A DNA stretch of 64,000 bases from Lentisalinibacter sp035655155 (GTDB lineage: Bacteria; Pseudomonadota; Gammaproteobacteria; Steroidobacterales; Woeseiaceae), in the NCBI GenBank assembly GCA_035655155.1, contig DASRVH010000107.1:46900-110899 (forward strand). Reading direction: 5' to 3'. Every line of letters begins with the position of its first letter. Position 1 is the first letter of the stretch. Positions 8,136 through 16,499 of this stretch are shown here, in pieces. Below the pieces are notes generated by a model that was not told the DNA's origin, made no database searches, and worked only from the letters and a program-made list of their open reading frames with translations. The position numbers were made by a program, and so were the translations under genes.

Positions 8136-9202
8136 GACAACTGCGCCCGGGCGTCGCCGGCGTCGTCCTGGCCGTCCTGCTGAGCCTCGCGGCGGGCTGC
8201 GGCGAGAGCACGCCGGATACCTCGCGGCTGCGCGTCACCGCTCTGAGTCCGCCGGGCACGCCGTGGCACGAGGGCTGGCTACGCTTCGAGGAGCGCTTCC
8301 ACGCCGGAAACGACACCGATCTCGAGCTGGACATGTTCGTCACGGGTCAACTCGGCAGCGAGGAGACCATGCTCTCCAGCCTGCGGCGCGGCCGCGTCCA
8401 CATCGGCGGCTTCTCCCTGCAGGGCCTCGCGGTCGTGGTGCCGGAGCTGAACGTCCTGCTCGCGCCCTATCTGTTCGAATCGGTGGGCGAGATCGACTTC
8501 GTCATCGACAACTACCTGACGCCCGCGTTCCGGGAACTGTTCGCTGCCAAAGGCATGGAACTGCTGCAGTGGGCCGAGGTCGGCTGGACCCACATCTACG
8601 GACTGACGCCCATCATCACGCCGGAAGACGCCCGGGACCGGCCGATGCGGGCCTCCAACGCCATCGGCTCCCAGGTCTTCACCGAGGCCATAGGCGCCGA
8701 CAGCACGCCGGTCACTTTCTCCGAGGTGATCCCCTCGCTGCAGACCGGCCTGATCGAGAGCGGCCAGAGCGGCACGGGCATGTATGCCATCGCCGGTATC
8801 TCCCGTGAGGCCAAACACCTGACGCTGACCCGCCACGCCTTCGACACCGGACTCATCGTGGCGAACCGCAGCTGGTTCCGCGCGCTATCCGAGCGCAAGC
8901 AGGAGATCATCATGAACTCCCTGGACCCGCTGCAGTACAGTCGGGACGACGTACGGCAGGTCCTCGCGGACATCCTGACCGAACAGCTCCCGGCCCAGTC
9001 GGTGGAGGTCCACCGGCTGGACCAGCAACAGCGGCAGCGCTGGCGCGCCGCGCTCGCCGGCACCCACGAGACGCTGCTCGAGCGCGTCGGCGGCCAGGCC
9101 CGGGAGATCTATCGCCTGGTGCAGGAGGGGAAGCGGGAATGGGACCGCCTGCACGAGGCCGGCGTGGTGCCGGGCGAACGCGCGGCGGACGAGCGAGACT
9201 GA
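8132..9202 (+). CDS. TRAP transporter solute-binding lipoprotein (DctP-like)
   Basis: 356 residues. It starts with GTG overlapping the GST stop. Residues 1-20 form a lipoprotein signal with lipobox LAAGC, so the mature protein should be anchored by a lipidated Cys instead of being freely periplasmic. The rest has the DctP fold: LRVTALSPPGTPWHEG, then MDMFVTGQLGSEETMLSSLRRG-type helix, YLFESVGEIDFVIDNY and the substrate-proximal FSEVIPSLQTGLIESGQSG. The ligand is unknown; an Arg at the usual carboxylate-binding position (RPMRASNAIGS, about 180) favours an organic acid. Its permeases are encoded divergently at 5541-7305. Confidence 0.88.
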   Translation: MRQLRPGVAGVVLAVLLSLAAGCGESTPDTSRLRVTALSPPGTPWHEGWLRFEERFHAGNDTDLELDMFVTGQLGSEETMLSSLRRGRVHIGGFSLQGLAVVVPELNVLLAPYLFESVGEIDFVIDNYLTPAFRELFAAKGMELLQWAEVGWTHIYGLTPIITPEDARDRPMRASNAIGSQVFTEAIGADSTPVTFSEVIPSLQTGLIESGQSGTGMYAIAGISREAKHLTLTRHAFDTGLIVANRSWFRALSERKQEIIMNSLDPLQYSRDDVRQVLADILTEQLPAQSVEVHRLDQQQRQRWRAALAGTHETLLERVGGQAREIYRLVQEGKREWDRLHEAGVVPGERAADERD

Positions 9203-9218
9203 CGGAGGAACGAGGACC

Positions 9219-9818
9219 ATGCCACAGCCCGATTACATCATCGCCCTGGACATCGAACTGCCGGATCCGGCCGACCTGGACGCCGACATGGCGAAATATT
9301 TCCGGGTGTGCGAGGAGAAGCTCGGGATCGTGCCGAACGTGCTGAAGGCCCACAGCTTCGACCAGGACCAGCTGCGCGCTTTCGCCGGCTTCTACAACGG
9401 CCTGATGCTGGAGGAGTCCGGTCTCACGCCCCTGGAGCGGGAGATGATCGCCGTCGTGGTCTCGTCGGCCAACCACTGCTACTACTGCCTGGTCGCCCAC
9501 GGCGCCTCGGTGCGGGAGATGTCCGGAGACCCGGAGCTCGGCGAGATGCTCGTCATGAACTACCGGGTGGCGCCGCTGGAGCCACGCACGCGGGCGATGC
9601 TCGATTTCGCCTGGAAGCTCACCGTCACGCCCCAGCAGATCGTGGACGAGGACAGGGAGGAGCTTCGCAGCTACGGCTTCGGCGAACGCGATGTCTGGGA
9701 CATCGCCGCGGTCGCCTCGTTCTTCAACATGAGCAACCGGATGGCCACGGCGGTGGACATGATGCCTAACCGGGAGTACCACGCCGCCCACCGCGGGGCG
9801 GAACCGACCGGACGCTAG
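9219..9818 (+). CDS. AhpD-like peroxidase-related (carboxymuconolactone decarboxylase fold) protein
   Basis: 199 residues. It contains the alkylhydroperoxidase signature with E73/E75, then the NHCYYCLVAHG stretch where Cys87, Cys90 and His94 form the CxxCxxxH catalytic centre. Such proteins reduce peroxides through the Cys pair using a lipoylated or thioredoxin partner. GGAGG ahead of ATG 9219 gives a strong ribosome site. It lies 16 bp after the TRAP lipoprotein, in the same orientation, and its last four bases overlap the convergent regulator gene. Confidence 0.88.
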   Translation: MPQPDYIIALDIELPDPADLDADMAKYFRVCEEKLGIVPNVLKAHSFDQDQLRAFAGFYNGLMLEESGLTPLEREMIAVVVSSANHCYYCLVAHGASVREMSGDPELGEMLVMNYRVAPLEPRTRAMLDFAWKLTVTPQQIVDEDREELRSYGFGERDVWDIAAVASFFNMSNRMATAVDMMPNREYHAAHRGAEPTGR

Positions 9819-10468
9819 CTCGCCGCCTTCTCCCGCGGCGCCAGGCCGAAGACGCGCCGCGCGGCCAGGATGTGGCTGCGCATGACCGAAGCCGCCCAGT
9901 CGGGATCGCGGGCCTCGATGGCGGCCACAAGTTCGAGGTGGTGCTGGGCGCTGCGGACCAGCGATTCGGTGTCGTAGTTGCGGAAGGTCAGCGTGACCAG
10001 CGCCGACTGGGTCAGCGTGGTGAGAATGTTGCGCAGCAAGCGGTTGCCGCCGGCCTCGGCGATCTCGTGATGGAAGCGGTCGTTCAGCTCGCTGATGCGG
10101 GCGGGATAGCCCGGCTTGCGTTGCCGGGAGGCCTGCACCTGCTGCTCTGCCAGCGAGCGCAGGCGGGCCACCGTCTGCGCGTCCGCGTGCCGTGCCGCCT
10201 GGGCGGCGGCAAAGGACTCCAGCACCGCGCGCAGGTCGAAGATCTCGTCCAGTTCCCGCTCGGACCAGCTGGTGACGACCGCGCCCTGATTCGGCACGAA
10301 TTCCAGCAGGCCCTCGACGTTCAGCTGGCGCAAGGCCTCGCGCACGGGCGTCCGGCTGACCCCGGCCAGCTCCGCCACCTCCTGCTCGGTGATGCGCGTG
10401 CCCGGTGCGTACTTGCCCGAGACGATGCCGTCCCGGACTGCCGCGTAGGCTTTCTCGACGGCTTTCAC
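9815..10468 (-). CDS. GntR-family transcriptional regulator, FCD subgroup
   Basis: 217 residues. The N-terminal winged helix (about 5-70) has PGTRITEQEVAELAGVSRTP then VREALRQLNVEGLLEF, the GntR signature. The C-terminal all-alpha FCD domain has the metal/ligand-binding pattern: D in SELNDRFHHEI, then HHLELVAAI and MRSHI histidines. FCD regulators respond to organic acids. GTG at 10468 was chosen for its upstream GGGGGGC and the non-coding look of the extension. It is the only GntR gene in the window and the best local candidate to bind the TTGTATAC sites at 16368 and 16431. Confidence 0.9.
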   Translation of the reverse strand: MKAVEKAYAAVRDGIVSGKYAPGTRITEQEVAELAGVSRTPVREALRQLNVEGLLEFVPNQGAVVTSWSERELDEIFDLRAVLESFAAAQAARHADAQTVARLRSLAEQQVQASRQRKPGYPARISELNDRFHHEIAEAGGNRLLRNILTTLTQSALVTLTFRNYDTESLVRSAQHHLELVAAIEARDPDWAASVMRSHILAARRVFGLAPREKAAS

Positions 10469-10530
10469 GCTGCCCCCCCGCCGGCTAACATCGCAAACGA
10501 GACACCCACGGCGGCAAGCGGAGAACCCCA

Positions 10531-11223
10531 TTGAGCGGCATCACGGTCTACGGTCTGCTGGACTATTTCCATATCCTCTTACTTGTCTTCTGGCTCGGCA
10601 CCGACCTCGGCGTCCTGCTGGCCGCGCGGCGCGTCCGCGATGCCGCCCTCACCCCGGCCGAGCGCCTCACGCTGCTCGATCTGGCGCTCAGGATCGACTT
10701 GCTGCCCCGAATCGCCTTCAGTCTCATGTTCGCCGTCGGCGCGACGCTGGGCTACCTCGGCGGCACGCTGCCGGTACCCGGCTGGGGTCTCGCCCTCCTC
10801 TGGGCGCTCACGGCCCTGTGGCTGACCCTCACCGTCGCACTGGTAGCCGCAGAGGGCAAGCCCGCTCAGGGCCTGCTCGCGGCCGTACAGCGCATCTGGC
10901 TGGTCGCCGTAGCCGGCGCCTGCGGGCTGGCGGCGCTGTGGCTGCTCGCCGGCAACGGCGCGATGCCGGTGCCCGGCTGGCTGGCGCTGAAGATCGGCCT
11001 GTACGGACTCGTGTGTCTTGCCGCCATCGGCATCGACCGCGCCTTCCTGCCGCTCGTCCCGGCGATGGGCGAGCTGGCCCGATCCGGCAGCTCGCCCGCG
11101 CTGGAGTCCCGCATCAGCGGCGCGATCGACCACGCTCTGCGCTACGTCTACTCCCTCTATGGCCTCCTGTTCCTGGCCGGGCTCCTCGGCGTCACGAAGC
11201 CGATTTTCGCCATTGCCGTCTGA
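10531..11223 (+). CDS. Multi-helix membrane protein, paralogue of the gene at 3274
   Basis: 230 residues with about six membrane helices. The start is TTG at 10531, with GGAGA at 10520-10524 six bases upstream. The opening LLDYFHILLLVFWLGTDLGVL closely parallels that of the protein at 3274-3939, and the two share the LLPRI-type loop and an LALKIGLYG segment, so they are paralogues about 7 kb apart. No catalytic motif is recognised; the conserved His in helix 1 could bind heme or metal. It diverges from the GntR gene across 62 bp. Confidence 0.8.
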   Translation: MSGITVYGLLDYFHILLLVFWLGTDLGVLLAARRVRDAALTPAERLTLLDLALRIDLLPRIAFSLMFAVGATLGYLGGTLPVPGWGLALLWALTALWLTLTVALVAAEGKPAQGLLAAVQRIWLVAVAGACGLAALWLLAGNGAMPVPGWLALKIGLYGLVCLAAIGIDRAFLPLVPAMGELARSGSSPALESRISGAIDHALRYVYSLYGLLFLAGLLGVTKPIFAIAV

Positions 11224-11227
11224 CGCC

Positions 11228-11270
11228 GCGGCCTGATGTCCGCGCAGACCGGGGACGGCCGTCAGGCCGC
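11228..11270. repeat. Nine-bp inverted repeat between convergent genes
   Basis: GCGGCCTGA (11228-11236) pairs perfectly with TCAGGCCGC (11262-11270), which includes the stop codon of hyuB. No T-tract follows on either strand. It may act as a bidirectional 3'-end hairpin. Confidence 0.35.
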
Positions 11271-13187
11271 CCTCGACTTGCGCCCGGCTTTTTTCTTCTT
11301 CACCGCCACCCGGTTGTCGGCCTTCACCCAGGTCTTGAACTCGGGCTGGCGCGGCGGATTCATGCCTGTCTCGCGCTTGCAGCGCTTCTTCAGTTCATCG
11401 ATGGTGCCGCCCTTGTCGAACAGCTGGGTAGAACCCCGCTTCTTCGCCATGCGGGCGCGCAGCGCCCTGGTCTTCTTCTCGTCGACGCTCAGGTCCGAGT
11501 TCAGCACCACGCCGTAGCGCCGCGCCCCGTCCACGGTGACCAGGCCCGCATCGACGTCGGCGGCGACCTTCTCTGCGGGCCGCTCCAGGGGATCGCCCCA
11601 GCCGCCGCCGCCCCAGGTGTCGAAATAAAGCAGATCGCCCTCGCGCACCTCGATGCGGTCGCATTTCGAGGGCAGCAGCTCCTCGCTGCCGTTGGTGCGC
11701 ATCAGGACCTTCTGGCTGCGCTGGCCGGGCAGCCCGCCGTTGACGCCCCACGGATACGTCAGCCAGCGGTCGTCGTGGATGGAGATCTCGCCGTCCTCCA
11801 GGAAGCGATAGCCCACCCGCAGCGCGTTGCCGCCCCGGTGGAAACCGGGCCCGCCGCTGTCCGGGATGGTCTCGTAGACGTCGATGCGCAGCGGAAAATA
11901 ACTCTCCAGGAACTCGTTCGGCACGTTGGTGAAGCTCGGCCACAGGGAATGGCCGTCCGGGCCGTCGCCGGAGGGCTTGCCCGGCACGCCGCCGAAGCCG
12001 ATCTGATAGAGCTGGTACCACTCTCCGTCCTTGTCGTAGCCCGAGTACATGAAGTGCGGGCTGTCGGAGAATCCGGCGGCGCAGAGGAAGTCCGGATTGC
12101 CCTGGCCGAGCAGACCGCCGAGCACGTCGAAGATGCGTCCCAGGGCGTGGGTGCGGCAGGACAGCGCCGCGGGCTTCTTCGGCTTCAGCAGCGTGCCCTC
12201 CGGGATGCGCACCTCCATCAGGTCGTAGAAGCCGTCGTTGAACATGATCTGGGGGTCGAAGACCATGATCATGTAGACGCCGCAGAACATCTTGAACATC
12301 TCCTCGTTCAGGAGGAAGTTCACGGAGCCGATGGACTGCGGGTCGGTCCCCTCGAAGTCGAAGATGACCTTGTTCCCCTCGCGCCACATCGCACAGCGGA
12401 TCTTGTAGGGCCCCATGCCGAGGCCGTCGTCGCAGAGGTAGTCTTCGAAAACCTGCTTCTCCGTCGGCACGGTGTCCTTGATGAGCCTGCCCATCGCCCG
12501 CTTGTTGCGGTCCAGCAGATCCTCCAGCGCCGAGTACAGGATGTCGTCGCCGAAGCGGTTGGCGAGCTCGATGACACGCTTCTCCGCGGTGCGCACGGCC
12601 GCGACGATCGCGTTGAAATCCGAGCGGTTCCAGTGCGGCAGGCGGCAGTTGTGCAGGATCAGCTCCAGCACGTCTTCCTGCAGCTCGTCCTTCTTGTAGA
12701 TCTTCGTCGGCGGCACGCAGATGCCTTCCTCGTAAATCTGGCGCGCATCGGTGGGCAGCGAGCCCGGCACCTTGCCGCCGATGTCCGTCATATGGCCGAA
12801 CATGGCCGAGTACGCGATCAGGCGGCCGTCCTTGAAGATGGGGCGCAACAGCAGCCAGTCGTTGGCATGGCTGACGGCGCCGTTGCAGGCATAGGGGTCC
12901 GAGGTCAGGAAGATGTCGCCCTCCTCGATGGTGCCGTCATAGGCTTCCTTGAAGCCGTGGATGAAGCTGCCGAACTGGCCGACGACCATCTTGCCGTCGA
13001 CGTTGGCGATCATCGGGAACTCGTCGTGCTGCTCCCGGATGCCCGGCGACATGGCGGTGCGGAACAGCACGGTGTCCATCTCCCAGCGCGCGTTCTGCAT
13101 GGCGTTCTCGATGATGTCGAGAGTGATCGGGTCGATTTTTTCCCGCTTGAACTTGCGCGGCTTGGTCTCAACTAGTCTTGCAGGCAT
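11262..13187 (-). CDS. Hydantoinase B / oxoprolinase-type subunit
   Basis: 641 residues, of the HyuB superfamily that also includes acetone and acetophenone carboxylase alpha-type subunits. Recognisable parts are DPITLDIIENAMQNARWEMD at the N terminus, IHGFKEAYDGTIEEGDIFLTSDPY, MFGHMTDIGGKVPGS and the glycine-rich GGGGWGDPLERP near 535. Together with HyuA it carries out ATP-dependent hydrolysis of a cyclic amide or carboxylation of a ketone. The lysine-rich last 12 residues (VKKKKAGRKSRAA-like) are an odd extension. It lies 18 bp after hyuA in the same leftward operon. Confidence 0.9.
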   Translation of the reverse strand: MPARLVETKPRKFKREKIDPITLDIIENAMQNARWEMDTVLFRTAMSPGIREQHDEFPMIANVDGKMVVGQFGSFIHGFKEAYDGTIEEGDIFLTSDPYACNGAVSHANDWLLLRPIFKDGRLIAYSAMFGHMTDIGGKVPGSLPTDARQIYEEGICVPPTKIYKKDELQEDVLELILHNCRLPHWNRSDFNAIVAAVRTAEKRVIELANRFGDDILYSALEDLLDRNKRAMGRLIKDTVPTEKQVFEDYLCDDGLGMGPYKIRCAMWREGNKVIFDFEGTDPQSIGSVNFLLNEEMFKMFCGVYMIMVFDPQIMFNDGFYDLMEVRIPEGTLLKPKKPAALSCRTHALGRIFDVLGGLLGQGNPDFLCAAGFSDSPHFMYSGYDKDGEWYQLYQIGFGGVPGKPSGDGPDGHSLWPSFTNVPNEFLESYFPLRIDVYETIPDSGGPGFHRGGNALRVGYRFLEDGEISIHDDRWLTYPWGVNGGLPGQRSQKVLMRTNGSEELLPSKCDRIEVREGDLLYFDTWGGGGWGDPLERPAEKVAADVDAGLVTVDGARRYGVVLNSDLSVDEKKTRALRARMAKKRGSTQLFDKGGTIDELKKRCKRETGMNPPRQPEFKTWVKADNRVAVKKKKAGRKSRAA

Positions 13188-13205
13188 GTCGTGCTCCCTT
13201 CGTAA

Positions 13206-15263
13206 TCATGCATCGGGGCGGATGAGGATGTTGCCGAACTCGTCCACCTTGCCGGTGTGCTCGGGCAGGATCAGCGTGGTGGAGTCCATCTCCAGCACGA
13301 TGGCCGGCCCGGGTATCCGGTTGCCCGCTTTCAGCTTCGAGCGGTGATAGAGCTTCGCATCCCGATCCTTGCCGTCCACGTACACCTTGTGCTCGGCGAT
13401 CACGGCATCCTTCGCGCTCTTGCCGCCCTTCTCGATCACGGCCGGCTTCACCGTCGTGGCCTTGCCGTTCACCACCGCGCGCAGGTTCACCAGTTCCTTC
13501 TCCTCGTCCAGGGCGAAGGTGAACAGCTGGCGATGCATCTCGTCGAACTGGTCGCCGATGGCGTCGAGGCCCTTCTTCTTGATGTCGCCAAGGTCCACGT
13601 CCACGGTCAGCGTGAGGCCCTGGCCGTGATAGCGCAGGTCCGCCTGGTAGGAGATGGTCTGGTCCTTCTTGGCCACACCCTCCTTGTCCAGCGTTTTCGA
13701 GGCCCTCGCCGCGAGCTGGGCGAAGATCTTCTCGAGGCCGGCCGGCGTCGTGTTCGAGAAACGCTTGATGTAGGTCCGCGCCGCTTCGTTGCGCATGCGC
13801 GTGGTAGCGTCTCCGTAGGCACAGAGCACGCCGGGCCCCGGCGGGATGATGACCGGCCAGGAGTTCATCAGGCGGCCGAGTGCGTTCGCGTGCAGGGGTC
13901 CCGCACCGCCGAACGCGATGAGGGCGAAGTCCCGCGGATCGTAACCCTTCTCCACCGAGACCAGCCGCAGCGCGCCGAACATGTTCTCGTTCACCAGCTT
14001 GATGATGCCCTCGGCGGCGCGCTTCAACGGCAGCCCCAGCGCGTCGGCCACCTGCTTGACGGCCTTCTCGGCCAGATCCCGGCGAATCTCCATATCGCCG
14101 CCGAGCCGGGCGTCCGTGGGCAGGTAGCCCAGCACCACGTTGGCATCCGTGACAGTAGGAGCCTCGCCGCCCTTGTCGTAGGCGGCGGGGCCGGGATCGG
14201 CGCCGGCACTCTCCGGCCCGACCCGGAGCGCACCGGTGAGCTCGGGCACGTGGGCGATGGAGCCGCCGCCGGCGCCGACGGTGCGCACGTCCACGGAGGA
14301 GGCGCGCACGGTCACGTCGCCGACGCTGGTCTCACGGCGGAGCTGCGCGTAGCCGTTCTCGACCAGCGCCACGTCCGTGGAGGTGCCGCCCATGTCGAAG
14401 GTCAGCAGGTTCGGGTAGCCGGCCTGTTTCGCCACCCAGATGGCCCCCGAGACGCCGCCCGCGGGACCGCTCATGAGCAGGTTGACCGGATAGTTCCGCG
14501 CCTGCGTCGCCGAGGCCAGGCCGCCATCGGAGCGCAGCACGTGCAGCTGCACCTCCTTGTTCAGATCCTTGCGCAGGTTGCGGCGCAGATTGTTGATGTA
14601 GGCATCCACCTTCGGGCGCACGTAGGAGTTGGCCACCGTCGTGATGGTGCGCTCGTACTCCTGCATCTCCGGCACCACCTCGGAGGACAGCGACACCGGC
14701 ATCTTCGGGAAGACCTTCTTGGCCACCTTGGCCACTTCGCGCTCGTTGGCCGGGTTGGCGTAGGAGTTGATCAGCGAGACCGTCAGCGCTTCCACGCCAC
14801 GGCCTTTCAGCCTCTTCAGCTCTTTCTCGAGCTTGCCCTTGTCGAGCGGCGTGACCACCTTGCCGTCGGCACCCACGCGCTCCTGCGCCTCGACCGTCAG
14901 GGCCAGCGGCGCCAGCGGCGCGCTCTTGTTGTAGATCACCCAGCCGCCCAGCCCGCCCGGCACGAACGAGCGGGCGATCTGCAGCACCTGGCGATAGCCC
15001 TGGGTGGTGACCAGTCCCACGGTGGCGCCCTTGCCCTCCAGGATGGTGTTGGTGGCCACGGTGGTGCCGTGCATGACATGCGTGATCTTCTTCGGGTCTA
15101 TGCCCGCCTCATCACAGATCCTGGCGATGCCGTTCAGAACGCCGATGGAGGAGTCCGCGGGCGTACTCGGGACCTTCGCGGTCCAGGTTTCGCCGTTCTT
15201 CTCGTCCACGAGCAAGAGATCTGTGAACGTGCCTCCCACGTCCACGCCGAGTCGGTAGGCCAT
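13206..15263 (-). CDS. Hydantoinase A / oxoprolinase-type subunit
   Basis: 685 residues, full-length HyuA. An actin-like ATPase fold is shown by the N-terminal phosphate loop GVDVGGTFTDLLLVDE, the HGTTVATNTILEGKGA segment near 65, and GGTSTDVALVENG with DVRTVGAGGGSIAH in the middle. GP..CAYGDA and FGGAGPLHA follow. HyuA provides ATP-dependent activation to the HyuAB complex; the acetone-carboxylase gamma subunit is not encoded here, which leaves N-methylhydantoinase, oxoprolinase or two-subunit ketone carboxylase as options. It sits between the lyase gene (140 bp upstream) and hyuB. Confidence 0.92.
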   Translation of the reverse strand: MAYRLGVDVGGTFTDLLLVDEKNGETWTAKVPSTPADSSIGVLNGIARICDEAGIDPKKITHVMHGTTVATNTILEGKGATVGLVTTQGYRQVLQIARSFVPGGLGGWVIYNKSAPLAPLALTVEAQERVGADGKVVTPLDKGKLEKELKRLKGRGVEALTVSLINSYANPANEREVAKVAKKVFPKMPVSLSSEVVPEMQEYERTITTVANSYVRPKVDAYINNLRRNLRKDLNKEVQLHVLRSDGGLASATQARNYPVNLLMSGPAGGVSGAIWVAKQAGYPNLLTFDMGGTSTDVALVENGYAQLRRETSVGDVTVRASSVDVRTVGAGGGSIAHVPELTGALRVGPESAGADPGPAAYDKGGEAPTVTDANVVLGYLPTDARLGGDMEIRRDLAEKAVKQVADALGLPLKRAAEGIIKLVNENMFGALRLVSVEKGYDPRDFALIAFGGAGPLHANALGRLMNSWPVIIPPGPGVLCAYGDATTRMRNEAARTYIKRFSNTTPAGLEKIFAQLAARASKTLDKEGVAKKDQTISYQADLRYHGQGLTLTVDVDLGDIKKKGLDAIGDQFDEMHRQLFTFALDEEKELVNLRAVVNGKATTVKPAVIEKGGKSAKDAVIAEHKVYVDGKDRDAKLYHRSKLKAGNRIPGPAIVLEMDSTTLILPEHTGKVDEFGNILIRPDA

Positions 15264-15403
15264 GGCTTCCCCTTAATGGCTTTGGTTCATATCCACCGGC
15301 ACGACGCGTTCGCCGCACCACAGTCGTTTCGCTGTCTCTCCCGGAGCTCCCGCACAGAATAACCGGAGTCTCGCGGCTTTGCGCGCGGCCCGCAACCGCG
15401 CCC

Positions 15404-16330
15404 TCACCCCCCGGCGGCGGCCCGCTTCGTGGCCACATCGGGGAAGATACCCGCCTTCGGCAGCATCGCCGGAACCCCCCGCCCGAGTTGCTCTTCCAGC
15501 CAGAGGCTGGTCTCGATGATCTTCGGCAGCGATACCCCCGTCTCGATGCCGGAACGCTCCAGCAGATAGACCAGGTCGTCGGTCGGGATGTTACCCGTCG
15601 CCGCCGGCGCGAACGGGCAGCCGCCGATACCGCCGATGCTGGCATCGAGCGACGCGACCCCGGCGTCGAGCGCCGCCTGCGCGTTGGCCAGTCCCGTGTT
15701 GCGGGTGTTGTGCAGATGGCAGCGCAGCGGCATGCCGGGAACGGTCTCGGCCACGCGGCCGAGCAGGTCGCGAACCTGTGCAGGCACCGCGACGCCGATG
15801 CTGTCCGCCAGCGCCAGCTCCACCGGTTCGGCCTCCGCCACCCGGCGCACGATCTCCAGGACCCGCTCCGGCGGCACCTCCCCTTCGAAGGGACAGCCGA
15901 ACGCCGACGAGACCATGATGTTGGCACGGATACCGGCCGCCTTCGCCTGCTCGGCGATCTTCAGCCACGCCTCCACGGATTCGTCGCTGCTCACGCCCTG
16001 ATTGCGGCGGTTGTAGGTATCGCTGGCCACCACCACCATGCCGACCTCATCGATGCCGCAATTGCGCGCCCGCTCGAAGCCGCGCTGGTTCAGCACCAGG
16101 CCGATGTAGGTGATGTCGTCGCGTCGCGGCAGCGCCGCCACCAGTTCCTCGGCGCCGGCCATCTGCGGCACCTTCTTCGGATTCACGAAACTCGCGACCT
16201 CGAGACGACGGATGCCGGCATCCACCGCGCGGCGGATGAACTCCACTTTGGTGGCAACGGGCAGGATTTCCGGTTCGGACTGCAGTCCGTCCCGGGGCCC
16301 GACTTCGATGATGGAGAGGCTGCGCGTCAT
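15404..16330 (-). CDS. Hydroxymethylglutaryl-CoA lyase family protein
   Basis: 308 residues, a DRE-TIM metallolyase. EVGPRDGLQSEP at 9-20 gives the Arg-Asp catalytic and metal residues, HLHNTRNTGLANA the metal-binding HxH, and GGIGGCPFAPAATGN the mobile cysteine loop of HMG-CoA lyase. The expected reaction is HMG-CoA to acetyl-CoA plus acetoacetate, but close relatives cleave citramalyl-CoA or similar 3-hydroxy-acyl-CoAs. ATG at 16330 follows promoter and operator. It heads the leftward lyase-hyuA-hyuB operon and is divergent from a class III CoA-transferase, which could make its CoA-thioester substrate. Confidence 0.9.
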   Translation of the reverse strand: MTRSLSIIEVGPRDGLQSEPEILPVATKVEFIRRAVDAGIRRLEVASFVNPKKVPQMAGAEELVAALPRRDDITYIGLVLNQRGFERARNCGIDEVGMVVVASDTYNRRNQGVSSDESVEAWLKIAEQAKAAGIRANIMVSSAFGCPFEGEVPPERVLEIVRRVAEAEPVELALADSIGVAVPAQVRDLLGRVAETVPGMPLRCHLHNTRNTGLANAQAALDAGVASLDASIGGIGGCPFAPAATGNIPTDDLVYLLERSGIETGVSLPKIIETSLWLEEQLGRGVPAMLPKAGIFPDVATKRAAAGG

Positions 16331-16366
16331 GGCACGTTGGCGTTCCGGGTCGATGAAACGGGACCT

Positions 16367-16394
16367 ATTGTATACAAGTGACTGAGGCAGACAA
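16367..16394 (-). promoter_or_regulatory. Promoter of lyase-hyuAB operon with TTGTATACAA operator
   Basis: On the minus strand TTGTCT (16394-16389) and TACAAT (16372-16367) are 16 bp apart. The perfect 10-bp palindrome TTGTATACAA (16368-16377) overlaps the -10 box, so a bound protein would block polymerase. This palindrome is of the type bound by FCD-group GntR repressors. Confidence 0.65.
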
Positions 16395-16410
16395 GGGAAT
16401 CCTGAATGCC

Positions 16411-16440
16411 TTAACGCAGATCCGGCAAAATTGTATACAC
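16411..16440 (+). promoter_or_regulatory. Promoter of CoA-transferase operon with second TTGTATAC operator
   Basis: TTAACG (16411-16416) and TATACA (16434-16439) are 17 bp apart. The -10 box lies inside TTGTATACAC (16431-16440), a near-copy of the palindrome at 16368. Palindrome centres are 63 bp apart, close to six DNA turns, so the same protein could bind both on one face and loop the DNA. Confidence 0.6.
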
Positions 16441-16499
16441 TAGCAGGGTTCCAGGAGGCGGTGCGTGCCGCGCCGCCCCGCGCATTCAGAGGGAGAACC

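Noticed and set aside
10818..15362. Long open frames on the plus strand opposite hyuB and hyuA (over 700 codons each)
   Set aside because: They are antisense shadows of well-conserved genes in high-GC DNA, lack Shine-Dalgarno sequences and show His/Arg/Gly-rich composition with no recognisable domain.
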